Shown: positions 24,938-35,513 of the stretch, in pieces
Layout: the number at the start of each line of letters is the position of its first letter
How positions within the stretch are numbered: the stretch's first letter is position 1
NCBI GenBank assembly: GCA_027487575.1
Contig: JAIYDJ010000087.1
Location: forward strand, 1-64,000
DNA: 64,000 nucleotides
DNA from: Rhodobacter sp.
Lineage (GTDB): Bacteria; Pseudomonadota; Alphaproteobacteria; Rhodobacterales; Rhodobacteraceae
Direction: 5' to 3'
Made by a program: the position numbers and the translations under genes
Notes under the pieces: generated by a model
What the model saw: the letters and a program-made list of their open reading frames with translations, nothing else
Told to the model about the DNA's origin: nothing
Databases searched by the model: none

Positions 24938-26227
24938 TCAACCGGCAGAAACGCGCCAGATGACATCGCCCACGTCATCCGCCATCAAAAGCGATTTCCG
25001 GTCCGGCCCGATGGTCACGCCAACCGGACGGCCATAGGCGATCTTTTCGTCTTCGGACAAAAACCCGCTGAGGATGTCGCGGGGGGCACCGTCGGGCGCG
25101 CCGTTGCGGAACGGCACGAAGATCAACTTGTAACCGCTGAGCCGCGAGCGGTTCCATGAGCCATGCTGCCCGATCACCATGCCCTCGCCGAAGCCGGGCA
25201 AGGTGCCTTCCGGCATCCAGCACAGGCCCAGCGAGGCCGTGTGACCGCCAAGGGCATAGTCCGGCGTCAGGGCCTTGGCGACCATTGCGGCGTCCTGCGG
25301 CACCCGGTCGTCCACGGTGGCCCCCCAATAGCAATAGGGCCAGCCGTAAAATCCGCCGTCCTTCACCGATGTCAGGTAATCGGGCGGTGTCTCGTCTCCC
25401 AACCCGTCGCGTTCGTTGACCACGGTCCAAAGCACGCCCGTCGTCGGTTCCCACGCCATCCCCACGGCGTTGCGCAGGCCGGATGCAAAGATGCGGGCCT
25501 TACCGGTTTCCACATCCAGTTCCCAGATCGCTGCGCGCCCCTGTTCGGCCTCCATTCCCTGATCGCCGATGTTCGACAGCGACCCCACCCCGGCATAGAT
25601 CTTCGTGCCATCGGCGTTTGCCAGCAGGCTGCGCGTCCAGTGCCCGTGCGCCTTGAACTCCACCAGACGCTTGCCCGCCCCCGACAGCGACCGTGTCGCC
25701 TCGTCATAGTCGAACACCACGATCCCGTCGGTGTTGCCCAGATAGAAGCGGGTCCCGATCAGCGCCATGCCAAAGGGCTGGTTCTGGTTCTCGACAAACA
25801 CTTCGCGGATCTCGGCGGTGCCGTCGCCGTCCGCATCGCGAAACACCGTCACCCGGTTCGCGCTGTCGCCGATGGCCTTGGCCCGCCGCATCGTGGCCTG
25901 GGCTGCGTGGTCCATCAATGTCTTGGGCGGGCCGGACTGTTCTTTCGATTCTGCCACCAGCACGTCGCCGTTGGGCAGAACCTCGATCCAGCGCGGATGC
26001 TCCAACCCGGTGGCGAAGGCATTGACCCGCAGACCGGGCGCGCAGGTGGGAAGGTGGCCATCTTTCCAGCCCATGGCGATCGGCATCTTCAGGGTCATGA
26101 TCCCCTGTTTGCGCGCATCCGGAATCTGCGGTGTCGCGCCAACGGCCTGATGGGTCGGCGCCCCGATGCGACGCAGCAGCGCCACGGCTCCTCCGACCAC
26201 GGCGGTGGCTTTTGCGATAAGTTCCAT
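24938..26227 (-). CDS. PQQ-dependent sugar dehydrogenase, L-sorbosone dehydrogenase-like
   Basis: 429 residues from the ATG at 26227 (complement), preceded by GGAGA. The N-terminus is hydrophobic (ATAVVGGAVALL) and may be a membrane anchor or uncleaved signal. The body is a soluble-GDH-type beta-propeller: ATGLEHPRWIEVLPNGDVLVAES, FGMALIGTRFYLGNTDGIVVFDYD, VIGQHGSWNRSRLSGYKLIFVPF and ADDVGDVIWRV at the end, as in sorbosone dehydrogenases. It would oxidise an aldehyde sugar in the periplasm using PQQ. The pqq genes are divergent from it, which supports cofactor use. Confidence 0.88.
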   Translation of the reverse strand: MELIAKATAVVGGAVALLRRIGAPTHQAVGATPQIPDARKQGIMTLKMPIAMGWKDGHLPTCAPGLRVNAFATGLEHPRWIEVLPNGDVLVAESKEQSGPPKTLMDHAAQATMRRAKAIGDSANRVTVFRDADGDGTAEIREVFVENQNQPFGMALIGTRFYLGNTDGIVVFDYDEATRSLSGAGKRLVEFKAHGHWTRSLLANADGTKIYAGVGSLSNIGDQGMEAEQGRAAIWELDVETGKARIFASGLRNAVGMAWEPTTGVLWTVVNERDGLGDETPPDYLTSVKDGGFYGWPYCYWGATVDDRVPQDAAMVAKALTPDYALGGHTASLGLCWMPEGTLPGFGEGMVIGQHGSWNRSRLSGYKLIFVPFRNGAPDGAPRDILSGFLSEDEKIAYGRPVGVTIGPDRKSLLMADDVGDVIWRVSAG

Positions 26228-26438
26228 GTCCGGTCTCCACACTGTTCGGCGGCCATCCTAGACCAAGGGCACGGTCAATAACATCCGCTTCTCAGGGATG
26301 TGGGCGGCAAAGAACCGGGGTAGGCCACACCGCCGCGTCCGGGATTGCCCCCCCTGCCCGAATACGCGAGGATGGGGCCTCGTAGCTGTGAATGCGGGTT
26401 CGGCGACGTGCCCCATTCACCCAAGTAAGGAGACTCAC
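26228..26438. promoter_or_regulatory. Divergent promoter region of PQQ-dehydrogenase and pqqA
   Basis: This 211-base space must hold promoters for both directions. I see no clear -35/-10 pair or strong palindrome. AAGGAG lies just before the pqqA ATG and GGAGA before the dehydrogenase ATG. Confidence 0.5.
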
Positions 26439-26519
26439 ATGGCCTGGACCAAACCCACGATTGTCGAAGTGCCCGTTGGCATGGAAATCAACATGTACGC
26501 CTGCGCAAAGCAGAAGTGA
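26439..26519 (+). CDS. pqqA: PQQ precursor peptide PqqA
   Basis: 26 residues. The product carries the conserved Glu and Tyr that are cross-linked to build pyrroloquinoline quinone: Glu16 and Tyr20 in GMEINMY. The rest (MAWTKPTIVEVPVG) matches PqqA peptides. An AAGGAG site lies 8 bases upstream. It heads the pqqABCDE operon and is the substrate of PqqE, presented by PqqD. Confidence 0.95.
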   Translation: MAWTKPTIVEVPVGMEINMYACAKQK

Positions 26520-26553
26520 TGACGTGCCTGCTGCGGAGGACGGAACGCAGATC

Positions 26554-27477
26554 ATGCTGCGTGTGATCGTTCTTGGCTCCGCAGCAGGCGGCGGCCTGCC
26601 GCAATGGAACTGCGCCTGCGATCAATGCCGGGCGGTGCGGGCGGGCGATCTGGCGGCAAACGGCCAGATGTCGTTGGCGGTCAGCGCCGACGATGGGGTG
26701 AACTGGTTCCTCGTCAACGCCTCGCCGGACGTGCGCCAGCAGATCATCACCACCGACGCCCTCGCCCCGCGCCCCGGCAGGCTGCGGGACAGTCCGATTG
26801 CCGGGATCATCCTGACCAGCGCCGAAGTCGACGCCATCGCTGGCCTTCTGTCGCTGCGCGAAGGTGCGGGTTTCTCGATCCTCGCCCATCCAAAGACCTT
26901 GTCCACACTTGCGCAGAACAGCGTTTTCGACGTGCTTGACCCGGCCCGCGTGCCCCGGATCGCCCTGACGTTGGATCAGCCGTTTTTCCCGCTGCTGCCG
27001 GATGGTTCCCGGTCTGGCTTGCAGATTGACGCCTTTGACGTTCCGGGCAAGGTGGCGCTTTATCTTGAAAGGGCGGCCGGGGTCGCAACGCCTTCGGGCG
27101 ACACCATCGGCCTGACGATCACCGATGTGCACAGTGGTGCGCGGGCCTGCATCATCGCCGGATGTGCCGCGATCACGCCCGCGGTCGAGGAACGGATCGC
27201 CGGGGCGGACCTGCTGTTCTTCGACGGGACGCTGTGGTCGGACGACGAGATGATCCGCGCCGGTCTGAGCCTGAAGACCGGCCAGCGCATGGGGCACATG
27301 TCGATGTCCGGCCCCGACGGGGTGATCGCAGGACTGGCCCATCTGGACATCGGGCGCCGGGTCTTTATCCACATCAACAACTCGAACCCGGTCCACGACC
27401 CCGCATCGGCAGAGCGGCAACAGGCGGAAGCCGCCGGTTGGTGCGTGCCTTCCGCCCGCATGGAGTTCACGGCATGA
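26554..27477 (+). CDS. pqqB: PQQ biosynthesis protein PqqB
   Basis: 307 residues with the PqqB start VIVLGSAAGGGLPQWNC and CRAVRAGD, a metallo-beta-lactamase fold with SVSADDGVNWFLVNASPD-type and GHMSMSGPDGVI segments. PqqB is an iron-dependent hydroxylase acting on the cross-linked Glu-Tyr intermediate. The ATG at 26554 follows pqqA by 34 bases; GGAGGA is a little distant upstream. Its stop overlaps pqqC by 4 bases. Confidence 0.95.
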   Translation: MLRVIVLGSAAGGGLPQWNCACDQCRAVRAGDLAANGQMSLAVSADDGVNWFLVNASPDVRQQIITTDALAPRPGRLRDSPIAGIILTSAEVDAIAGLLSLREGAGFSILAHPKTLSTLAQNSVFDVLDPARVPRIALTLDQPFFPLLPDGSRSGLQIDAFDVPGKVALYLERAAGVATPSGDTIGLTITDVHSGARACIIAGCAAITPAVEERIAGADLLFFDGTLWSDDEMIRAGLSLKTGQRMGHMSMSGPDGVIAGLAHLDIGRRVFIHINNSNPVHDPASAERQQAEAAGWCVPSARMEFTA

Positions 27478-28232
27478 CGCCCGGCGATCCGGAACACGAC
27501 GACGCCCCGCTGGACAGCGCCGACGCGCTGGAACGGCGGTTGCGCCACATCGGGGCGACCCGGTACCACAACCTGCATCCGTTTCATCACATGCTGCATG
27601 GTGGAAAACTGAACAAGGGGCAGGTTCAGGCCTGGGCCCTGAACCGGTTCTACTATCAAAGTTCGATCCCCCTGAAGGATGCCGTTGTCCTCTCGCGGTT
27701 CCGGAACAGGCAGATCCGGCTTGAATGGCGGCACCGCATCGAGGATCACGACGGAAATTTCGATACCGAGGGCGGCATCGAGCGATGGCTGAAGCTGACC
27801 GACGGGCTTGGGCTTGACCGCGCCTATGTGGAATCGACCGCCGGCATTCTGCCCGCCACGCGCTTTGCGGTGGATGCCTATGTGCATTTCGTGCGCGACA
27901 AGACCCCGCTGGAGGCGATCGCCTCGTCCCTGACCGAACTCTTCGCGCCCAACCTGCACGAAGAACGGATCGCGGGCATGCTGCGGCACTATGATTTCAT
28001 CCAGCCGGGCGTGATGACCTATTTCCAGCGCCGTCTGGAACAGGCCCCGCGCGATGCGAACTTTGCCCTTGGCTATGTGCGCGACCATGCGACCACTCCC
28101 GAGGCGCGGCAGGCGGTGTGCGATGCGCTGACCTTCAAGACCAACGTGCTGTGGGTGCAACTGGACGCGCTTTACCATGCCTATGTCACGGGCATGATCC
28201 CGCCCGGCGCCTTCCGGCCCGAGGGGATGTGA
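27474..28232 (+). CDS. pqqC: Pyrroloquinoline-quinone synthase PqqC
   Basis: 252 residues. Characteristic segments are RYHNLHPFHHMLHGGKL, ALNRFYYQSSIPLKDA, RIEDHDG and FAVDAYVHFVRDK. PqqC performs the final ring closure and eight-electron oxidation to PQQ without a bound metal. It is translationally coupled to pqqB and shares one base with pqqD. Confidence 0.96.
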   Translation: MTPGDPEHDDAPLDSADALERRLRHIGATRYHNLHPFHHMLHGGKLNKGQVQAWALNRFYYQSSIPLKDAVVLSRFRNRQIRLEWRHRIEDHDGNFDTEGGIERWLKLTDGLGLDRAYVESTAGILPATRFAVDAYVHFVRDKTPLEAIASSLTELFAPNLHEERIAGMLRHYDFIQPGVMTYFQRRLEQAPRDANFALGYVRDHATTPEARQAVCDALTFKTNVLWVQLDALYHAYVTGMIPPGAFRPEGM

Positions 28233-28555
28233 TGGACGGCGAGGGCCGCCCGCGCAAGCCGCAGATCACGGCCCAAAGCATTCCCCGGCTGCCCCGGCAT
28301 GTGAAGCTGCGGCATGACAAGACCCGCGACCGGTGGGTGATTCTGGTGCCCGAGCGGGTGCTGCTGCCCGACGACACGGCCGTCGCCGTGCTGCAACGCG
28401 TCGATGGTGCGCGGCGCGTGTGCGACATCGTGGACGAACTGGCGCAGCTTTATCTCGCCGACGCGGCCCTGATCCTGACGGACAGCATCGCTCTCTTGCA
28501 GGATCTGGCCGACAAGGCCTATCTGCAGACCGTGACGGAGCCGCCCTATGCCTGA
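28232..28555 (+). CDS. pqqD: PQQ peptide chaperone PqqD
   Basis: 107 residues with the PqqD pattern: PRLPRHVKLRHDKTRDRWVILVPERVLLPD, ALAVLQRVDG-type segment and VCDIVDELAQLY. It binds PqqA and delivers it to PqqE. It is a separate gene here, not fused to pqqC as in some methylotrophs. It overlaps pqqE by 8 bases. Confidence 0.94.
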   Translation: MDGEGRPRKPQITAQSIPRLPRHVKLRHDKTRDRWVILVPERVLLPDDTAVAVLQRVDGARRVCDIVDELAQLYLADAALILTDSIALLQDLADKAYLQTVTEPPYA

Positions 28556-29714
28556 TGATCAACCGCCGCGCGACGACGGGTTTCAACTCGTCACCCGCCC
28601 CGGCGAGTCCGGGCGTAGGCCCTATGGCATTCCACTGGCGGTTCTGGCGGAACTGACCCACCGGTGCCCGCTGCAATGCCCCTACTGTTCCAATCCGCTG
28701 GAGCTTGAGGCCGCATCGAAAGAGCTTGCGACAGAGGAATGGTTGCGCGTCATCGGCGAGTTGGCCGGGATCGGCGTGTTGCAGATCCATTTCTCGGGCG
28801 GCGAGCCGACCGTACGAAAGGATCTGGTTGCACTGGTGGCCCGCGCAACCGAGGTTGGTCTGTATTCCAACCTGATCACCTCTGCCGTCATGTTGCCCCG
28901 CGACAGGCTGGCGGCCTTGGCGGATGCGGGGCTGAACCACGTTCAGATCAGTTTTCAGGGCGCAGAGCCGCTGGTGGCTGACCGCGTCGGCGGTTTCCGC
29001 AATGGCCATGCGAAAAAGCTGGAGGTGGCGCGCTGGACCCGGGACCTGGACCTGCCGCTGACCGTGAATGCCGTGATGCACCGCCAGAACCTGCACCAGT
29101 TGCCCGACATCATCGACATGGCGGTCGCGCTGGACGCGGACCGGCTGGAGGTGGCGCATGTGCAGTACTACGGTTGGGCGCTGAAGAACCGGCAGGCGCT
29201 GATGCCGACCCTCGCGCAACTTGATGAAACGAGCCGTCTGGTCGCGGCAGAGCAGCAAAGGCTGAAGGGTGTTCTGGTCATCGACCACGTGATCCCCGAT
29301 TACTATGCCGAACGCCCCAAACAGTGCATGGGGGGATGGGGTCGGCAGTTCTTCAACATCTCGCCCGCGGGCAAGGTCCTGCCCTGCCACGCCGCCGAGA
29401 CGATCACCGGCCTGTCGTTCGATTCCGTGCGCGACCATTCGCTGGACTGGATCTGGGCCCATTCCGCCGCGTTCAACCGGTATCGCGGCACCGATTGGAT
29501 GCCCGAGCCGTGCCGCAGTTGCGCGCACAAGGAAGAGGATTTCGGCGGCTGCCGGTGCCAGGCCTTCGCGCTGACCGGCGATGCGGGCAACACCGATCCG
29601 GCCTGCGCCCTGTCGCCGATGCACGCACGCATCTTTGCGCTGGCCGAGACAGAGGCCGGGTCCGCGCAGAATGCGTTCCTGTACCGCACCTTTTCCGGTG
29701 GCACGCCCGAATGA
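28548..29714 (+). CDS. pqqE: PqqA peptide cyclase PqqE (radical SAM)
   Basis: 388 residues. The radical SAM cluster motif CxxxCxxC is at Cys40, Cys44 and Cys47 (HRCPLQCPYC). A C-terminal SPASM-type cysteine set follows (KQCMGGWG, LPCHAAE, EPCRSCAHKEEDFGGCRC). PqqE makes the Glu-Tyr carbon-carbon bond in PqqA. Its stop overlaps the next gene's start, extending the operon to the peptidase. Confidence 0.96.
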   Translation: MPDDQPPRDDGFQLVTRPGESGRRPYGIPLAVLAELTHRCPLQCPYCSNPLELEAASKELATEEWLRVIGELAGIGVLQIHFSGGEPTVRKDLVALVARATEVGLYSNLITSAVMLPRDRLAALADAGLNHVQISFQGAEPLVADRVGGFRNGHAKKLEVARWTRDLDLPLTVNAVMHRQNLHQLPDIIDMAVALDADRLEVAHVQYYGWALKNRQALMPTLAQLDETSRLVAAEQQRLKGVLVIDHVIPDYYAERPKQCMGGWGRQFFNISPAGKVLPCHAAETITGLSFDSVRDHSLDWIWAHSAAFNRYRGTDWMPEPCRSCAHKEEDFGGCRCQAFALTGDAGNTDPACALSPMHARIFALAETEAGSAQNAFLYRTFSGGTPE

Positions 29715-30649
29715 CGCCACCTGACGCCACTGCCGGGTATCATCTGCCGGTCGGGGACGGGCACAGCCTCTGGCTGTCCTGCCATGGCGACCCCGCGGGG
29801 CTTCCCGTGGTGCTGTTGCATGGCGGACCGGGCAGCGGTTGTCAGCCGGACCAACTGGCGCTGTTCGATCTGACCCGGATGTACGCCATCCTCGTCGATC
29901 AGCGGGGGTCGGGGCGCAGCCTGCCGCACCGGGACAGGACGGCCAACACGACGGGCCATCTTGTTGCAGATCTTGAAACGCTCCGCTGCCATCTGGGGCT
30001 TGCGCGCTGGATGGTGGTCGGGGGGTCCTGGGGGGCAACGCTTGCGCTTGCCTATGCGCAGGCGCATCCCGAACGGGTCACGGGCATCGTGCTGAGGGCC
30101 ACGTTTCTGGGCACGCGGGGCGAGTTGGACTGGGCATTCGGCCCGGCGCTGCGGCAGTTCCACCCGGAACTTTATCAGGATTTCCTTGGCGCCTTGCCCG
30201 AACCCGAACGCGCAACCGCGCTGGAAAGCTATTGGGCCCGCATCCTGCACCCCGATCCCGCCGTGCATCGTCCGGCCGCACTGGCCTGGTATCGGACAGA
30301 ACGGGCCCTGTCGCATCTGGAGCCGGCCTTGACGCGCGCGGCCCCGGACACAGGTGGTCCGCTGCCCGCAACGCCGTTCATGGAGGCGCACTACTTTTCG
30401 CAAAACTGCTTCATGCCCGAAGGGGCGCTGATGGCAGGTGTATCCCGGATGGCCCATATTCCGGGCATGATCGTGCAGGCGCGCTATGATCTGCTGTGCC
30501 CGCCTGCCACCTCGCACGCGCTGGCCGAACGCTGGCCCGCAGCCCGCATCCGGATGGTCGAGGCGAGCGGCCATGCCCTGAGCCATCCGGGAGTGTTCGC
30601 TGCGGTCAGGCAGGCGATTTCCGATCTGGCGGGCCAGCACGCGGGGTGA
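29711..30649 (+). CDS. Proline iminopeptidase-like alpha/beta hydrolase (S33)
   Basis: 312 residues. HGGPGSG forms the oxyanion region, GGSWGATLALAYA the nucleophile elbow, RYDLLCPP the acid region and EASGHALSHPG the base, as in prolyl aminopeptidases. It removes N-terminal proline from short peptides if the family assignment holds. It overlaps pqqE (ATGA), so it is expressed with the PQQ genes. No PqqF/G-type protease lies in the window, so it might clear peptide remnants of modified PqqA; this is inference. Confidence 0.88.
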   Translation: MTPPDATAGYHLPVGDGHSLWLSCHGDPAGLPVVLLHGGPGSGCQPDQLALFDLTRMYAILVDQRGSGRSLPHRDRTANTTGHLVADLETLRCHLGLARWMVVGGSWGATLALAYAQAHPERVTGIVLRATFLGTRGELDWAFGPALRQFHPELYQDFLGALPEPERATALESYWARILHPDPAVHRPAALAWYRTERALSHLEPALTRAAPDTGGPLPATPFMEAHYFSQNCFMPEGALMAGVSRMAHIPGMIVQARYDLLCPPATSHALAERWPAARIRMVEASGHALSHPGVFAAVRQAISDLAGQHAG

Positions 30650-30668
30650 TGGGCTCGCCTGTGTGCGT

Positions 30669-32599
30669 TCAAAGACCCAGCGCGCGTTTGCGCGCCTCGG
30701 ACCAGCGGGTGATCAGATGATCCGTCATCAACCCCATGAATGCCACCGCCAGACCCAGAACCACCCCCTTGCCGACGTCGGTCGTCGACAGGGCGCGCTG
30801 CATTTCCTGACCAAGATCCTGCGTGCCGATGAACGCCGCGATGATCACCATGAACAGCGAAAACATCACCGACTGGTTGGCCCCGACCAGCATGGTGGGC
30901 AGCGCCATCGGCAGGCGCACATGCCACAGGGTCTGCCTGCGTGTCGCACCGCTCATGTCCGCAGCCTCGATCAGTTCGGGGGGAACGCTGCACAGCCCCT
31001 CGATTGTATAGCGCACGATGGGCACGGCGGCAAAGACCACAACCGCCGCCACCACCGCCACGTCACTGACGCCGAACAGCATGATCACGGGGATGAGGTA
31101 GATGAAGCTGGGAAACGTCTGCGCGGTGTCGCAGATCAGCAGGACACGTTCGGCACGTACCGGCCTGCGGGCGGCCCAGATGCCCAGCGGCAAACCGATC
31201 AGCGCCGCGATCAGCACCGATACGGTCACCGTATAGACGGTGATCATCGCCCGGTCCCACCATCCCGACAGGGCGATCAGCCCGAAATATGCCACGCAGA
31301 CGGCCGCCGACCGCACCCCCCCGATGGCCCATCCGACGGCCGCCAGCAGGAGCAGGACCGCCGAGAACGGCATCCACAGATAGGCGTCGCGCGTCGGGAT
31401 CAGCACCCAGGTGATCAGAAACCAGCGCAGCCATGCCGTCACCGGTGCGATCAGCCGGATGAACCGATCCATCAGCGCATCGATCGGCCCGGCCACCGAC
31501 AGCGCCTGCTTGCGTTCGACTTCAAGGAAGTAGGGCACGAAATGCGCCAGCACGACGCCAAGGACGCAAAGCGCAAGCCAGATCACCAGCAGTCGGTTGC
31601 GCCCAAGCCAGTGCGGGCTTGGTTCGGCATGTTCGGGCAGGCGCAGCGCCCAGGCCTTCGACAGGCGGTCCAGCGTCACCGCCAGCAAGACGATGGTCAC
31701 GCCGATTTCCACCGACAACCCGATCTTCAGGGACTGCAGCAGTTGCAGCAGCTTTTGCCCCAGCCCCGGCATGCCGATGAAACTGGCCAGAACCACCATG
31801 GCCAGACACTGCATGATGACCTGATTGACCCCGATCAGGATCTGGGACCGCGCCGTGGGAATCCGCACGCGGGTCAGCAGCTGCCAGCGCGTCGCACCTG
31901 ACATCTTTCCGGCCTCGATCACCTCTTCGGGGACCATCTTCAATCCGAGAAGGGTCATGCGGATCATCGGCGGGACGGAAAAGATGATCGTCACGATGGC
32001 CCCGGCCTTGGGACCGACGCCGATGAATACCACCACCGGGATCATGTAGGCAAAATGCGGCAGGGATTGCGCGATGTTCAGAACCGGGTTCAGGACCCGG
32101 TCAAACCACGGCGACCGCCAGGCCAGAACCCCGGTGCCCAGCCCCAGAGCCACGGAAAAGGGCGCGGCCACCAGAATGACCGACAGCGTCTCCATCGCCC
32201 ATTTCCACTGACCCATCAGCGCGATCCAGACGAAGGTCCCACCGGCAAGCGCAGCCAGCCGCCAGCCCTTCAGCGCATAGCCCGCCATGAAGGCGGTGGC
32301 GGCCACGACGATCCACGGGATGGGGCCAAGGTTCGGCCAGCGGCTTTTGCCGTAAAGCAGGTTCGCCGTGACAGAAAGCAGCCAGTCCACGACATCGGAA
32401 AACGCGCGGGTCACAGCCATCAGGCCAAGATCATTCTGCAGAAAGAAGAAGGCGGCATTGATCCAGTCGGCAAAGGGCAGGATCAGCCAGTCCGGCGGCC
32501 GTATCAGGCCCGGCGGCAACAGGGCCTTGCCCATTGCCATGCACACCGCCAGGGCAAGCAGCATCTGGCCCACCCGGCCTGCGTGCGCCGATGGCGGCA

Positions 32600-32600
<1 letters not shown>
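30669..32600 (-). CDS. Fused double permease of a betaine/TMAO-type ABC importer (ProW/TmoW-like)
   Basis: 643 residues from the ATG at 32600, about twice the length of ordinary ProW-type permeases. It contains two binding-protein-dependent transport domains. The first has EEVIEAGKMSGATRWQLLTRVRIPTA and the second PPELIEAADMSGATRRQTLWHVRLPMA, both EAA-type loops. The fusion gives a complete two-subunit channel in one chain. It shares one base with the ATPase gene upstream. Similar long permeases occur, to my knowledge, with marine TMAO importers (TmoXWV), which fits the Tor-type genes beside it. Confidence 0.9.
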
Positions 32601-34808
<2,208 letters not shown>

Positions 34809-35513
34809 ATGTCGCCACGACCCGCCCATATCGTGATCGTCGAGGACGAGCCGGTGACGCGCACCGCGCTTGCCGACTATCTCGAATCGTTTGGCTACCG
34901 CGTCTCGGATTTCGACACGGCCGAGAAGGCGGAAAAGCTTCTGGCGCAGGGGACGGTCGACCTGCTGATCGCCGACATAAACCTGGCTGGCAAGGACGGG
35001 CTGGAGATCACCCGCGAGCAGCGCGCGCGGTCCGAGATCGGCATCATCCTGCTTTCGGGCCGCACCGATGATGTCGACCGCATCGTGGGGCTTGAACTGG
35101 GGGCCGACGATTATGTCTGCAAACCGTTCAACCGGCGCGAGTTGCTGGCACGGGTCAAGAACCTGTTGCGGCGGACCGCCGCGATGCGCGCCCTGACGCG
35201 CCGGGTGCTGCATTTCAACGGCTTCACCTTTGATGTCGGGTCACGTCAGGTCACCAATGCCGCCGGAGATCCGATCGTGCTGACGCGCGCCGAATACGAA
35301 CTGCTGCGGGTTTTCGTGTTCAATCCCGGCACGGTGATGGACCGCGACCGTCTGATCGCGGCGATCACCCATCGGCAGGACGGCACCAACACCCGCACGA
35401 TCGACGTTCTGGTGCAACGTCTGCGCTCCAAACTGGGCGATGACCCCAAGGCACCGCGCATCTTCACGACGTCGCACGGCGAGGGCTATGTGTTCACTGC
35501 GCTGCTTGACTGA
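34809..35513 (+). CDS. torR: OmpR-type response regulator, TorR-like
   Basis: 234 residues. The receiver domain starts HIVIVEDEPVTRTAL, with phospho-acceptor Asp56 (LLIADINLAG) and the Lys of VCKPFNRRELL. The C-terminal winged helix follows (LTRAEYELLRVFVFNPG, TNTRTIDVLVQRLRSKLG, ITTSHGEGYVF-type end). The HIVIVEDEPVT start and GIILLSGRTDDVDRIVGLELGADDYV closely resemble E. coli TorR, so the ATG at 34809 is right. It overlaps the convergent TorS-like gene by 20 bases. It probably controls the importer and/or a TMAO reductase elsewhere. Confidence 0.88.
   Translation: MSPRPAHIVIVEDEPVTRTALADYLESFGYRVSDFDTAEKAEKLLAQGTVDLLIADINLAGKDGLEITREQRARSEIGIILLSGRTDDVDRIVGLELGADDYVCKPFNRRELLARVKNLLRRTAAMRALTRRVLHFNGFTFDVGSRQVTNAAGDPIVLTRAEYELLRVFVFNPGTVMDRDRLIAAITHRQDGTNTRTIDVLVQRLRSKLGDDPKAPRIFTTSHGEGYVFTALLD

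Noticed and set aside
30663-31901. 412-residue open frame on the + strand opposite the fused permease
   Set aside because: Very high His, Gln and Arg content and no domain; the - strand encodes two well-formed transport domains.
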